In this document: positions 51,465 to 64,000 of the stretch, in pieces
Numbering within the stretch: the stretch's first letter is position 1
Layout of the letters: each line of letters opens with the position of its first letter
Assembly (NCBI GenBank): GCA_008711295.1
Contig: VUYV01000046.1
Location: forward strand, 3,524,418-3,588,417
Length of the DNA stretch: 64,000 nucleotides
Direction: 5' to 3'
DNA from: Anarhynchus alexandrinus
Taxonomy: Eukaryota; Chordata; Aves; Charadriiformes; Charadriidae
Position numbers and translations under genes: made by a program
The notes under the pieces: model-generated
The model's database searches: none
What the model saw: the letters and a program-made list of their open reading frames with translations, nothing else
What the model was told of the DNA's origin: nothing

Positions 51465-53443
51465 GGAGGGAAGAGAGGCCCAAGAAAGCCAGGAGGCCTG
51501 CATGGATAAACAAGGAGATCCTGGACAAACACAAAAAAGCCTACAGAGGGTGAAAGCAAGGATGGGTAGCCTGGGAGGAATACAGAGAAATTGTCCAAGC
51601 AGCCACAGATCAGGTTAGGAAAGCTAAAACCCAGACAGAATTAAATCTGCAGGGGACATCAAGGACAACAAGAAAAGCTTCTACAGGTATGTCAGTGATA
51701 AAAGGAAGACTAGGGAAAATGTGGGCCATCTCAGAAAGGAAACAGGAGACCTGGTTACTTGGGATATGGAGGAAGCTGAGGTACTCAATGACTTTGCCTT
51801 GGTCTTCACCAGCAAGTGCTGCAGATACGCTACCCAAGTCACAGAAGGCAAAGGCAGGGACTGGGAGAATAAGGAATCATCCACTGCAGGAAGAGATCAA
51901 GTATGAGACCACCTGAGGAACCTGAAGGTGCACAGATCCATAGGACCTGATGAGTTTCATCCACAAGTCTTGAGGAAACTGGTGGATGAAGTTGCTAAGA
52001 CGCTATCCATTATATATGAGAAGTCATGGCAATCCAGTGAAGTTCCTGCTAGACTGGGAAAAGGGAACATAACCCTTTAAAAAGGGAAATAAGGAAGACC
52101 CAGGGAACTACAGGCCAGTCAGTCTCATCTCTGTGCTCAGCAAGATCATGGAGCAGATCCTCCTGGAAACTCTGCTGAGGCACACAGAAAATAAGGAGGT
52201 GATTGGTGACAGCAAATTGTGCCTGAAAAATTTGGTGGCATTCTACAATGGTGTTACAGCGTTGGTGGATAAGGAAAGAGCAACTGACATCACCTACCTG
52301 GACATATGCAAAGCATTTGACAGCATTCTGCACAACATCCTGGTATCTACATTGGAGACATACGGAATTGACGAATGGACAACTTAGTGGATAAGGAGTT
52401 GGCTGGATGGCCACACTCAAAGAGTTGCAGTCAAGAGCTCCATATCCAAGCGGTGAGCAGTGACAAGTGGTGTTCCTCAGGGGTCTGTAATGGGACTGGT
52501 ACTGTTTAACATCTTTGTCAACAACATGGATAGTGGGACTGAGTGCATGCTCAGCAAGCTTGCCGATGATACCAAGCTGTGTGGAGTGGTTGACACACAG
52601 AGGGAAGGGATGCCATCCAGAGGGACCTGGACAGGCTTGAGAGGTGGGCCTGTGCAAACCTCATGAAGTTCAACAAGGCCAAGGGCAAGGTCCTGCACCT
52701 GGGTTATGGCAATCCCATGCACAAATACAGGTTGGGTGGAGAATGGATTAAGAGCAGCACTGAGAAGGACTTGGGAGTGGTGGTTGATGAGAAGCTCAAC
52801 GTGAGCTGGCAATGTGCACTCACAGCCCAGAAGGCCAACTGTATCCTGGCCTGCATCAAAAGAAGCATGGCCAGCAGATTGAGAGAGGTGATTTTGCCCC
52901 TCTACCCTCTACTCTGCTCTAATAAGACCCCACCTGGAGTACGATGTTGAGCTCTGGGGCCCCCAGCATAAGGCCATGGACCTGTTGGAGTGGGTCCAGA
53001 GGAGGGCCACAAAAATGATTGGACAGCTGAAGCACCTCTCCTGTGAGGACAGCCTGAGAGAGTTGGCAGTGTTCACCCTGCAGAAGGTGGCTTTGCAGAA
53101 ACTTATAGCAGCCTTCCAGTACCCTAAAGGGGCCCTACAGGAAAGATGGGGAGGGACTCTTTATCAGCGAGTGTGATGATAGGAGAAGGGGTAACAGTTT
53201 TAAACTCAAAGAGGGTCAATTTACATGACATATTAGGAAGAAATTCTTTACTAAGGGTGGTGAGACACTGGAACAGTTCACCCAGAGAAATTGTGGAGGC
53301 CCCATCCCTGGAGGTGTTCAGGGCCAGGATGAATAGTGCTTTGAGCAACCTGGTCTAGTGGAAGGTGTCCCTGCCCAAGTCAGGGGGGTTGGAATTAGAT
53401 TATCCAACCGCAGTCCCTTCCAACCCAAACCATTCTGTGATTT
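51465..53443 (+). mobile_element. Long CR1 LINE fragment with most of the reverse transcriptase
   Basis: Nearly 2 kb of CR1 lies antisense in KHDRBS3 intron 7. In order it shows the endonuclease-RT linker (GCATGGATAAACAAGGAGAT), the NYRPVSLIS segment (about 52110), [10 protein letters not shown] (RT motif A, about 52296-52325), GVPQGSVMG (about 52467), [10 protein letters not shown] (about 52556-52585), the C-terminal region and the 3' UTR, ending in ACCATTCTGTGATTT. Stops and frameshifts (for example TAG at 52386-52388, TGA at about 52456) break the frame, and the 5' end and the endonuclease are missing. It is a dead copy. Confidence 0.96.
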
Positions 53444-54681
53444 ATACAACAAAATTTGAGTGTGTCAACACTACAGCAAAGCAGATGCCAGGTGTAAATG
53501 GCTTTGTTCTCAACTTTGCTGTGAACAGTTCTGTACTATTTCAGATAAGGCTACATTTAAGAAAGTCTCAATATTTAGCAGAAGGTAAAACAATGTAATC
53601 AGTATCTATTTATCAGCATCACAGTATCCACCAATATCTCCCTTTCCAACTATTTTCTTCCCAGAATGCAAGTTTTAAAGCTCTAATCACCCCAAAAAAC
53701 TAAAGCAGTAATGCGCAACTAGAGCATTTTATTTAATTTTACCATTTTCTTAACATTTTTTCAACAATTTGAAATTTAGTGCCATAAAAGTTTCAAGAAA
53801 TTCTCAATGAAATTATAAAATCTACTACTGATCAACTATGAATGCTAGATTTTAGCGAAAGAGTGAGAATAAATTACAACCCAGTAAAAGGTGCACAGAA
53901 GGACCCTTTCCAGACATGCACATTAGAAGTAACTAATAGTGGGGTCTATCAGCCAAGCTGCTAAATAATGTGTCACATGATATTTGCCATTAAGTTCAAA
54001 CTACCATCTAATACAACTAGTTTGTACTTCATAGCATTTTTCCCCATCATTAGGACACATTAGTATTCCTTGTAATTCAGGGGGTTTCCAAACAGCAACT
54101 CTTTTGAAGAAATCAAAATTAAGAAAATAAATCAGAAGTGCTTAAAAATACTGTTGAGAATAAAGTGGGGGAAGGAATACAAATGGCAAGAGATTTAAAT
54201 TTGTCATGAAGACAATTCCACAAAGGAGTAAAACTAAAGGGTGTACTACTTTTTTAACAGCCAAGTAAAGGTACAATACTGGAATATAACCACATTTAAG
54301 AAGAAACTGCGATCAGGTCTGTGCTTCAGATGATTTAATACCTTTCATAAAGTTTTTTTTCCCTCGTCTCCCTGCCCCCACTCCCTCCTGAAATGAATCC
54401 AAATTAAGTTTTCCCAAATTTCCTGAACTTTTGAAAACTTCCTGATTTATGATTTGGCATCACTAAAACTCTTTGAAGTTCTCATTTCTGCTTCTTTTCA
54501 ACCATTCAATAACTTGACCTTTATACCTATATGATACTAGAGACAAATAACACTGTGGGGTATTTTTAATAAGCTTCTTACATTTTTGCTCTTTAAGATG
54601 AAATTGAAAAAAATTTAAGTAAAACTAACTTTGCAACTGTGGAGTATTTCACATGTAGTTATAACAGATCTGAAGACTTAC

Positions 54682-54764
54682 CTTTGAGCTTGAGTGCTAT
54701 AGCTGTTATCATAGGAATCATAGCTTTGCTCATCATAAGCAGTTCCATAACCATCATCATACTC
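54682..54764 (-). CDS. KHDRBS3: KHDRBS3 coding exon 7 (Tyr-rich region)
   Basis: This 83-nt internal exon is read on the minus strand. The acceptor is TTTCAG before GAGTATGATG and the donor is CAAAG followed by GTAAGTC. It encodes [20 protein letters not shown] followed by SYSTQAQ, with two spare bases (AG) that the next exon completes to Ser. The spaced Tyr residues match the Tyr-rich C-terminal region of STAR proteins, where SRC-family kinases phosphorylate and protein partners bind. The wording is closest to KHDRBS3 (SLM-2/T-STAR), a nuclear KH-domain protein that binds UAAA-type RNA and controls alternative exons, notably in neurexins. As I remember the paralogues, KHDRBS2 differs here at several positions. 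The exon number assumes the nine-exon family structure. The KH domain is not in this window. Confidence 0.92.
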
Positions 54765-57700
54765 CTGAAAGGATATAAAAGGTAATATTAACTGTAAGCA
54801 CACTCCGGAAACAAAGTAGTAACTTAGTGCTAAATATGGAAGACAATACTTTCCTGAAATGCATGCATGATATACGTACACCATGAAATAGCAAAATCTT
54901 AGTGATATTAATACAGACTACTTCCATTTAGGAGCTCACACACATCTAAGACTATAATTACTTTAAAGGTATTTTGAACTATCGGCAATGTGCTTCAAAA
55001 AGATTTTTTTTTTTAGTTAACATTGGCTGTGCAGAGACAGTACAAATACTTCATGTCTCCATGTACTTAGATTTGAGATGACTGAGCTACTGACCTTCAA
55101 GAAAGCTCTGGAAAGCATCTTGAGAATCAAAACATCTGAATAAATATTGTGCAACTGACTTGGATAGCTGGCTTATTTCTGGACAATAAATTCAATATTA
55201 TATGCAGACTATGGATGGGAAAGAAATCTAGAGATACAACTACTAAGGACTGTTTTACTACTTTGAATGCCCTCTGTATACTCATCAACTTGTGGGAGTT
55301 TAGCAGCCATTAAGAAACTAAAAGTAAGGATTTCCTCCTCCCACATTATCCACACTATTAAAGTATACACTGTAGTAATACTCTTCCCAAAATAGCACTG
55401 GATTTAAATACCAAGTTGAACAAGCCACTACCTCCAGCTACAAGCCATACAGAAGTTTAAGATAAAAGCAAGTGACAATGATGCTGTGTTTTCCCAGAAA
55501 AGGTTGAACTATAGAAATTCACAGAACTGTCACCAATTTGCTTCACGCAACAATAAACCTGAGCCAAACCCATAAGTGGAAAACGCGCTTCCTTTGTATC
55601 AATTCCTAGGAAATCCTAATACCCAAATCCTATCCAAATATGCCAAAGACCTCAATGGATATTTAGGCGTACCTTGTCCAGTTTTGCCAGATGAGTGACC
55701 CAATGAGAAGACACTATGAAGATACAGGGACACAGAGAAATGAAAAATGGGCATCATCTTATACATGTTTTCTGAATAAGTTTCTACCAAACCCTGGTAA
55801 TGCAAAGATAGAGTCTCATGAAAGATCAAATTCTTTACCAGGAAAAGAAGCCTTTAAGAGTCTTTCAACTACGACAGAAAACAAAACTGACTAACATTAT
55901 CGATTAGATATGGATGACAAATGATGGGCTGTCCGATTCTAGTAGAAAACACCTCCAACGATTGGAATCTGACAGCTTCCTAGACATTAAGGAAAGCTTT
56001 CTATAGCAGAAGCCAATGACATCCTCAAAACAACTGATAGGAAACTCTGAATTTGCTGAGTTTTTAGCATTTTTCCAGTCATTTGAAATTGCTTATATGG
56101 AAAACCAGGCAATCTGCCCATCAATACTGCTTCACCACCACTAGATCAGGGAACAATTGTTTCCCAGCAGTGATTAGTAGAAGGGCATCTATGAATATTT
56201 GCCAGCACAAATGAGTGACTGCCTTTTCATAGGTCTGGAAGAAGAAACGAGGATTCTTGTAATTCTCTGTTGCAAAGAGTCTATGGATAAATAGTCCCAC
56301 TTGAAAAGGAAATGCATTGTTTTCTCTTTCAGTAATTCACTGTCCTGAAACTAAACATTAAAATAGAGTCTTAGCATTTTCTTCGCCCATCTGATATGGT
56401 TATGGATTTTTCTTGATAAGCCACAGACTAAACCCACAAAAACATTGCCTCCTGGCAGTTATTACGAACAAGCACTTTATTACTTATTGATGCAATACAC
56501 AGACATCTGTTAACAATACAGACATCGATCAACAGCAGAAGCTGAGCCAACTTATTCAATCTGTTCCAGAACATTTACATGACATTTGGTCTTCTCTCAC
56601 AGAATCTCCCGACTGTGAACCAGCCATCCCTACGATGGGCTCCCAAACTTCAAACCATGCACACCCAGCAGTGACAACAAATTAAAGCAGAGGACTGAAA
56701 TTAAGCCTTTTAACACGTTAGGAAAGCTTTGCCACTAAGGAATCATTGGAGAACTCTTAAGCAATCAGTCCTATACTTCAGTTAATCTATTTTACTAAAA
56801 AATTTATTATGAAAGAAAAGGGGAAAATGGATTACTCAGAAGTTACAGTGTATGACTTCTTGAAGTCAAAGGAACAAAGTAAATTTGAAGAAAGAGACCC
56901 TTAAGAAGATGTCCAGCAGAACAAAAGGGAAAATGTTGGAGAGATCCATGCTATATCAGACTTCTTTCTAATACTTGGATTTCTCTTCCAGAGACATTTT
57001 GCCTGAACCTCACTGTTCACCATTTTGTGTTAATAAATTGACTACTGTAGAAATTAAGTCCTGCATTATTACATTGAAGATGGCTCTTTTAAGCTTTGAA
57101 TGGAAAGATATCTGGTTTGTAGTTTATATGTGGGACACTTGTCACTTAGCATTAAAAAGATCAATCTGTGCTCTCGCAATTACTATAACCTACTTAAATA
57201 GGTCAATTCTTCCTTTTTGTTACTGTACTTACATTTATAAACCCAAAAATTTGTATTAAAATTGAGATAAGCTTCATGCATACCGTGCTGTACAAATAGA
57301 ATAGGTTTAAAGAACTGCTCTCAATGGCTTGTTAAGAGATAAGAGATTCAAACTCCAAAACATTTGTTTACTGTGCACTATTCCCTTGCAGTGATCAGGC
57401 AGGGGCAGCTGAAGTATGTTTCAGAGCTTTCCCTGAATTAGATCTGACACAGTATTTTCTCTTAGTCATACAATATTTAAAAACTTTCTCTTTCAGGAGG
57501 TTACAAATAAGGTTGGCCAAGGTAGAATGTTTTACATTTGAGATTCAATCCACACTACTCAAGTATTTTCTTTCCAAAACACAGACCTCTTGTGGCTTCA
57601 ATAAATGTTTTCTTTAACTTCATTTAGTAGCTAAGCAAAATATCCTTGGTCATGTGGCATGTTTCTCTACTATAAGGTATCACGCTAACTTAAATGAAAA

Positions 57701-60700
57701 TAACTGTTGTTTTTACATATGTATAATGAAAATGAACAGGACAGAACTTAAATACACAGATATCTTGTACTCAAGTACATCACAGATTCACTGATAAGCA
57801 TTGCTATACAGATTTCTTTCTGCATAATACAGGAAGAATTACACATTCAAAAGTGTATTTTAATTGCATTTTTCCTGCTGATTTTTCAGCATGTTTCAGG
57901 TAGAAAATCATTAGTTTTCATATTTAAAGCCATTATTCTTCATGTGGACAACAGCATTTGTGCTCCTACCACCTACCAAAAGCAACCCAATGGACTTCTC
58001 TACTCCAATTACAGCAGTCTATAAATAGCTCTTCCTAATGGTATTCCATAATCAGAAAGTTTACTGGTGAAGCCACATTTCCTCTCCCACTCCAAAAAAC
58101 AAAAGCCCAAACAAGATCACATTTTAATTCCATGAATGGGAGTGTTTTGTTTCTGTTATTCATTATTCTACTTCTCAGGATATACTAGAAAACTAACTCT
58201 CATTGGATTTAGTCTGATCAAAAAAGGGGAAGTATGCCATACAGTTTGTGCTTACAACAAGAAAGTAGAAAAAAGCTGAAAATGTATTTTCCACACATTT
58301 GCAATATTAACCAGGAAGGTATCAAGAGCAGTTGCCCCGACTTCTGTTAGTTTCAGTCTTAAGAATCCTCTCCCAAAGTAAGAGAACAGCTAGAATTACA
58401 AGACAGATCTTCTGAAAAGAATATGAAATTACTCTGTAAAATCTCAAGCTTATTAATAACTCCTTTATTAAGCCAGCCTATAAGCCAGAATCACATTACA
58501 TTTCTTCTTAAAGAGAGCTTCTGCCCGCAGTTGTCCCAATGAGAGTGCCCGCAGTTGATAAAAATCCAGAGAGCAGCACCACTAACAGTAATTGTTCAGT
58601 GCAAAGTGCAGAAATTTTTCATGAACAGAACCAAACGCAGTGTGTAAATATGCATCCTTCAAATTTATTAAATAGTAAGTTACTATCACAGGTCAAAAGA
58701 TGATAAAAGCAATGAAAGCAGTCTTTGCCAAAACCTCTGCACTACCCAAAACATTATAAATCATGCTGAGCCTCGCTCATCAGTGTTTCTTTCTAATAAT
58801 TAAGTACTCCAAACATACCCTTGTTCATGGGGAATGGGAAATGGTGGCTTTAAATTATAATCTGCTGGCAGTGACAATGACAGACTAGTGTTTGGGCCCT
58901 CTTTAGGGAAAATTAACAATGCTTCAAAGAGAACAAGACAGAGAAACAGGAAGAAAGAAGGTGGTATAAAGTGCATTTTAACAAAAAGGCCATTTGCAGT
59001 GCTGGGAAAAAAAATCATGAAGTCAATAAGAAATCAATTTTCTAGCTCTCCCCAACTAAGGAAATCCATCCAAAGGAAAAAATTAAGGCTGTTATCACTA
59101 CAACTAAAAGGTTGTTCTTTCTTTTCCTCATCATTCTCTGAAATTAATACTTACACCAGTACTTTATCACAGAACACTGGAGGAATGTCTTCTTTTTAGA
59201 TAAAAGCTATCACAGCCAAAAAATTGTTTGCACAGAGATTAACTTGAAGGAGAAAGAACATCAGACAACATCAGTGCAATGAAGACTTTTTTTTTTGCAA
59301 ATTAGAATTGTAAAGTGAAGGAACAGCCATTTTGTTATGTGGAAATAACATCTTCCCCATCATTTAATCAACACAGAATATGGGGCAATCAAAACAAATA
59401 CGGGTAGCTACTACCATCTAAAGTCTGAGTGATAACATTAAGGACATTAGCAGCAAACATGCACAGACTGTAAGCCCTTATTTTGTAGATTTTCATCTGT
59501 TTTCATCTAGAAGGAACCGAGTGCATATTCAACCAGAACAAATAAGGTATTCCCGGAATGGGAGCTGTACTAGTGGATTGTCTTTATGCACTTCAAAAAA
59601 AAAAGAGTTGTTAATGAAGAGAGGCAGTAACATTTAAACCAAGTTACTGCCAGGCCAAAACAGATCTGGTTTTCTATATACAACACAGGGAGGAGCGTCA
59701 GGACTGGAGCAGGAGGACAACTCATGCTCATTCAATAATATCAAGCCAGAAAATGGTCAACTTGGATCAGCAGCTTAAATTCTAAAAATAATTTGAGAAG
59801 AAAATATATTGTATGCACATTATAGGTGAACTTTCAACTTCGAGATGGGCAGATGGAAAAGCTTTTCCGCCTTTCCCCAGAAGTACTCCACTGTTTCCAC
59901 AGCCTGAGTTCCTGACAGAACAAAAAGATTCTCCATTCTCTCTACACCTCATCCTGAGAACCCCAGAGAAGGTAAATGTAAAAGACTAAAAATGAAACAA
60001 CACATTTGAGGGACTTAACTTTAAAAAGTTTTGTTGGTTTGTTGTTGGTTTTTTTTTTTACTTTTTTTCTTCTTCCTTGTCCTGCTTAGCACAAAAAGAA
60101 CATTGTAACTGGCAAAAAAACCCCAAGAAATAAGTTTACTCTTATGAACTTGCTTTCCAGAAGTCTTACCTGAATTCTCCCTGACTTTAAGAATAGCCTT
60201 AGCACTTCCAAAAAGCCACAACTCGGTAAATACATTGCTTAAAACAGGTATAAGACCTAAGTGGAAATCACAACATTATCCACAGAGGGTAACAGAGACA
60301 GAATGGACAAGAGACCATTTCTCTAGTTCCTAGAGAATGAAGCCACCTCCAACCCTTTTCCAGGAGCTTTACACTCAAAACTAAGCAAACAAAAACATTT
60401 CAAATTTGGTTAAGATGTTGTATGTTATTAGGAAACTACCAATATTCAGAAGACCCCAGTAAATTAAAACATGGTGTGACTCTTGTAAAGTGACATTACA
60501 GTTATATTTGAACAATAATCAGGGAGAATTTAAATTCTTTCCAAAGTCCTGTGTCATCTGGATTAGCCCTTACTTTGCCACCTCAACTCCAAGCAGCATT
60601 TCTTTGTAAATAAAAAGCTTGGGTTTTTTCATATCGTACACAAAGTTTTTACTCTTTTTCCTACAGATCTTTCCTTTTTCAACCACAAAGAGTAAATGAG

Positions 60701-63700
60701 CAAATGAATGTTAATGAGAAAAAAGTCTACATTAAAAGCAGTGTACCCTCCAAAATCAACATTGTGTCAACAGATCGCTTCCACAGTATGCTTTTTTAAT
60801 CCTAATTTTCAGTTTTTCAAATCTAAATAAAGTGTGATCTCAATGAGGACATAAAGAATTCAAGCTTAATGCTGGAGACTAAAAAAGAATTTGCATCAGC
60901 TTTTAGTAAGGGGCACTAAATAACAGGCTATAGGGTATTCAGCTGAATGGGCTCTCACCTGTAAATAGCAAGGCTTTGTGTTCATTTCTTTCAGTAATGG
61001 ATACATATATGTATATTTTATGATAATCACTAGATCATGGAATGCATTTCTGGTCTTATCCATCCATCCAAATGTCACTCGAGAACAAAATTCCCTTAAA
61101 TCTACCCACAGATTTCTAAGGATTTCTTGCAAAACCCAAAGGGCAGAAACCACTGCTCCTGACACTGTGTATGCCGGGACAGCCAGTATCCTGGTGGTCA
61201 GCACATCATCTCCAGAGAGAACCAAGGGAACATGAACACTTGGGACAGGCATTTGAAGCAAGGGCCTTCCACTACTGGAGAGCGTGAGCTTTAAGAGACA
61301 TATAGCATCACATCTTCTGCTCATCGTTTTGGTGGGATTTTGGTGGGCAGCACGTTATGTAATGTCTTCTAGGTCTTCCCCATTTCTCATAGGAAACAGT
61401 ATGAGCAAAGTCTCTAATATTGTAATAGCTATAATATACACGTATCATCTAATATACATAGTATGAGTATAGTCTCATAGTACACACTTAGTATGAGAAT
61501 TACAAGTTTAGTTCTGAATTAAGTCTGAAGCACCGCTTTGTCCAGCACTAAAAGCACCATATTTCTGGAAATATCCAGAAACGTATGCCTCAGGAACTAT
61601 AAACTTAAAACTTAGCAATCCCTAAGCTTTAGGATCTTCCAGAATCAGGCGATAACTAAACACAGATTTTAAAGAGTAGATTTTGAAGTCTCATCAGCAG
61701 TCCTTTTGTATCCAAGTGTTCTGCACACCCTTTTTGTAGTCTGTATCTGTATCTCTAAGTTAAAAAAAATATCTTTGCCTGTAATGGGAAATGGTTCATA
61801 ATGTTCTTTTTCAAGTTGCAATTTACTTAACATTAGAAAGGCTCCCTAGGTCTCTTACTGGTAGACATTCCATCTTAATTCAATTTCTTATTACAGAAAG
61901 TAATCTCATTGAAGCATTCTAATTGAAGCATTAACTGCTAGAAATTATACACGTGGTCAGTGCATTAGAAAAATCTGCCGCTGAGGTAACCCTTGTCTGA
62001 ACACAAGACATCAATAAAATAGCCAGAAACAGATCTGAAGCTCTGCCACAACTTCCCCCCTATACACAGTAGGAAAATTTAGATCTGATTGCCTTCCGAA
62101 GAAGTACTGAAGTAAGTCTTGGCCATAGCTTGATAGATCTGAGTTTTATTTTTCAGTCCAGACATTCTACACTGCCACAGCAATAAATTTTAAATCCATG
62201 GTTAAAGTCCAAATTTTAATGCCTAAAAAATATCTGATTATCAACTCATAACTCTCACTTTGCATTTAACATATTTAAGCAGCCAAAATGGGACAGGGCA
62301 CTATCACAAATACATTCATATAAAGTACAGAATGAAAATACATACGTAATATTTACAAAATATTTACCTTTGTAAAATGAAAGTAGAAGCAAATACAAAT
62401 CAAATCTTAAAAAAATAATCTTCAGACACATTGCTGTGTTACTAGTTTGGAAAAAGCCTCAAAGTGTGAAGCTGGTGAGAAGAAGACATCAGGAAGAGGC
62501 AGAGAGCAGCAACTATTACTCAGCAGTACTGAGACCGAACAGTTATGGTTAACTTATGTTCGACTGAACATTGGCTAAGGAATTGACACTATGAAAGAGT
62601 AATGAATTGCTACCATACTGTTACTAATTTCCTGCTTATTGAAAATTATGGAAAAGCTTAAAATCTCCAGCTAGTAGTTAAACACAATTTCTATTTCTTT
62701 TCTTAATGGAATAAATTGTCAACTTACTAATAGATAAAAATATTTTCATGTATTTAAGAGTTTGGTTCAATGAGTAGAGAAAAATTCTCATACAATTAAG
62801 AGAATGTCCCTGGAACTATCTGTAAGTGCTTCAATAAATCTAGCATACATTTATATGATTTCCCTTATCCAAGTATTATAAAAAATAATCCTGGCCATGC
62901 TTCACACGTCATACTAGGCTTTCTCCTGACCTGAGCGTATGAGGACATGAAAGTGGGAGGCGTGTTAGCCTTCAGAGAAAGTTTATCACACCAAACAGAG
63001 CAGTGAGGTTAGAACAGTGATTATAAAGCTGGCTGGCAGTAAAGGCCTGAATTTTATGCTATCGTCTAAGCTGATACTACAGCTATTAAAAAGACAACGT
63101 TCACAGAAAATGATAAGGAACTGTCATTTCAGTGCCTTCAAAAACTTCATCACGCTACTACCAATATGGTGAGGTCCCAGAAGGAATGTGTCCTGGGGCC
63201 AAGAGATACATAAGTGAGACTGGCAACGCTGGAGTGGAAAAACTACTTATACTGAACTGGAAAAACGTGCAGATATTGCTGCTAGTCCAATACGTTGCAT
63301 GACTTCAGCAGAGGTCACATCAAGCATCCAGACCGAGTGTGACAAACATCCCGGAAAGCTGACAGACAACAGGGGTAGTTACTTCTGATGAGCCTTCTGT
63401 AACAGGTAAGTTCTGGACAACTTCCCTATGGGCTCCACGCACAGGACAGCGATGATCACCTGGTTCTATTCATCTTGAGCCCATGTTAAAACGCATCTAA
63501 ACTCAAATGAGTGATTTTTTTTTTTTTCGCTCTGGCATGATTGTACCTGTGAGATACTGCCTCCAGAATTAACCTTTCCAATTTTTCAGAATGAAGTAGG
63601 TATTCTGCTTCCCATTTTGATATTGTTTTTTAAAAAACAACTTCTTAATCAAGAAGAGGAAGGAGAAGATTAGGATAGGCAGGAGGCAGAAATGAGTAGG

Positions 63701-64000
63701 TTCCTCGTAGGTGTTAGATATTCATTGGTCTCAAGGACTACGGAAAAGAGTTAGCAAAAGGAGGGAAGGAAAGTGGATGCTGTTTGTAACTCAGTGATGG
63801 CCTCATTTTCTGTTACAAGGTGTACTCATGTACTGAATGTACTCGAACTGAAAGCCCTGCATCTTTGGGATATTTACAGTTACAGAAGGCATGTGGTTGA
63901 AGGCTTCCCTCCAGAATACAGTTTGCTTCTTTCTGAACTTGCATAGTTTCACATTATTTTAATGAGTACAAAGCAGAGGCTTGTAAGCCTAAAGGGAATG
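54765..64000 (-). other. Part of KHDRBS3 intron 6
   Basis: This is sequence upstream (on the minus strand) of the exon 7 acceptor and runs off the window. It is 9.2 kb of AT-rich DNA. I saw no CR1, LTR or further KHDRBS3 exon; exon 6, which should encode the Pro/Arg/Gly-rich part, must lie beyond 64000. A 142-codon minus-strand frame at 60896-61324 has no recognisable domain. Confidence 0.75.

Larger units (their letters stand above)
36202..54681 (-). other. KHDRBS3 intron 7 (about 18.5 kb)
   Basis: The intron lies between the exon 7 donor and the exon 8 acceptor. It holds CR1 fragments at 36781, 40688, 42313, 43959 and 51465, a solo LTR at 47333-47868, a T/G-rich simple repeat at 37413 and a 514-base N gap at 44448. 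The remaining stretches (36838-40687, 41278-42312, 43221-43958, 44962-47332, 47869-51464 and 53444-54681) are AT-rich, with no exon-like or repeat signal that I can support. Confidence 0.85.

Noticed and set aside
31871..54764. Assignment of the exons to KHDRBS2 (SLM-1) instead of KHDRBS3
   Set aside because: I first considered KHDRBS2. As I recall the paralogues, KHDRBS2 and Sam68 end in YREHPYGRY with a different EEW segment, while [16 protein letters not shown] and YRDQPY fit KHDRBS3. A protein search would settle it.
60896..61324. 142-codon minus-strand open frame
   Set aside because: I considered an eroded transposase because of a segment reading TTRILAVPAYTVS, but no catalytic motif, terminal repeat or second conserved block is present. 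Chance is the simpler reading.
1..64000. CRISPR arrays, tRNA or rRNA genes, prophage or bacterial gene systems
   Set aside because: I saw no spaced direct repeats, no tRNA-like cloverleaf with conserved boxes and no prokaryotic operon. The DNA is vertebrate nuclear sequence.

Overview
This is vertebrate nuclear DNA, almost certainly from a bird. It carries many CR1 LINE fragments with the avian 3' end (octamer ATTCTATG repeats), bird-type ERV LTRs, and long AT-rich non-coding stretches. There are no prokaryotic or viral gene clusters, and nearly all open frames are chance frames or lie inside repeats.

The only cellular gene I can support is the 3' end of KHDRBS3 (SLM-2/T-STAR, a STAR-family RNA-binding splicing regulator) on the minus strand. 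Three coding exons are present at 54764-54682, 36201-36143 and 31962-31871. All have canonical AG/GT boundaries and splice in frame to give the Tyr-rich C-terminal 77 residues and the stop codon. A good poly(A) signal lies about 500 nt past the stop, near 31374-31369. The KH/QUA domains and the promoter lie beyond the right edge, past 64000. Identification rests on remembered family sequence, not on a search.

Layout: 1-31 kb is intergenic DNA downstream of KHDRBS3. It contains scattered CR1 pieces, a near-perfect 4.95-kb direct duplication (4237-9189 and 9191-14131) joined at a single N, and a GC-rich tandem LTR-like structure at about 17.1-18.36 kb. The stretch 20.6-31.4 kb has no recognisable repeats. 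From 31.4 kb to the right edge is the KHDRBS3 transcription unit: the 3' UTR, intron 8 (4.2 kb, one CR1), intron 7 (18.5 kb, five CR1 fragments, a solo LTR and a 514-base assembly gap) and 9.2 kb of intron 6.

I found no previously undescribed biological system. The points most worth checking are the 4.95-kb duplication, which looks like unmerged overlapping contigs or haplotypes; the two LTR-like units that meet at a one-base gap; and a Gly-to-Ala change in the otherwise very conserved last five residues of KHDRBS3.
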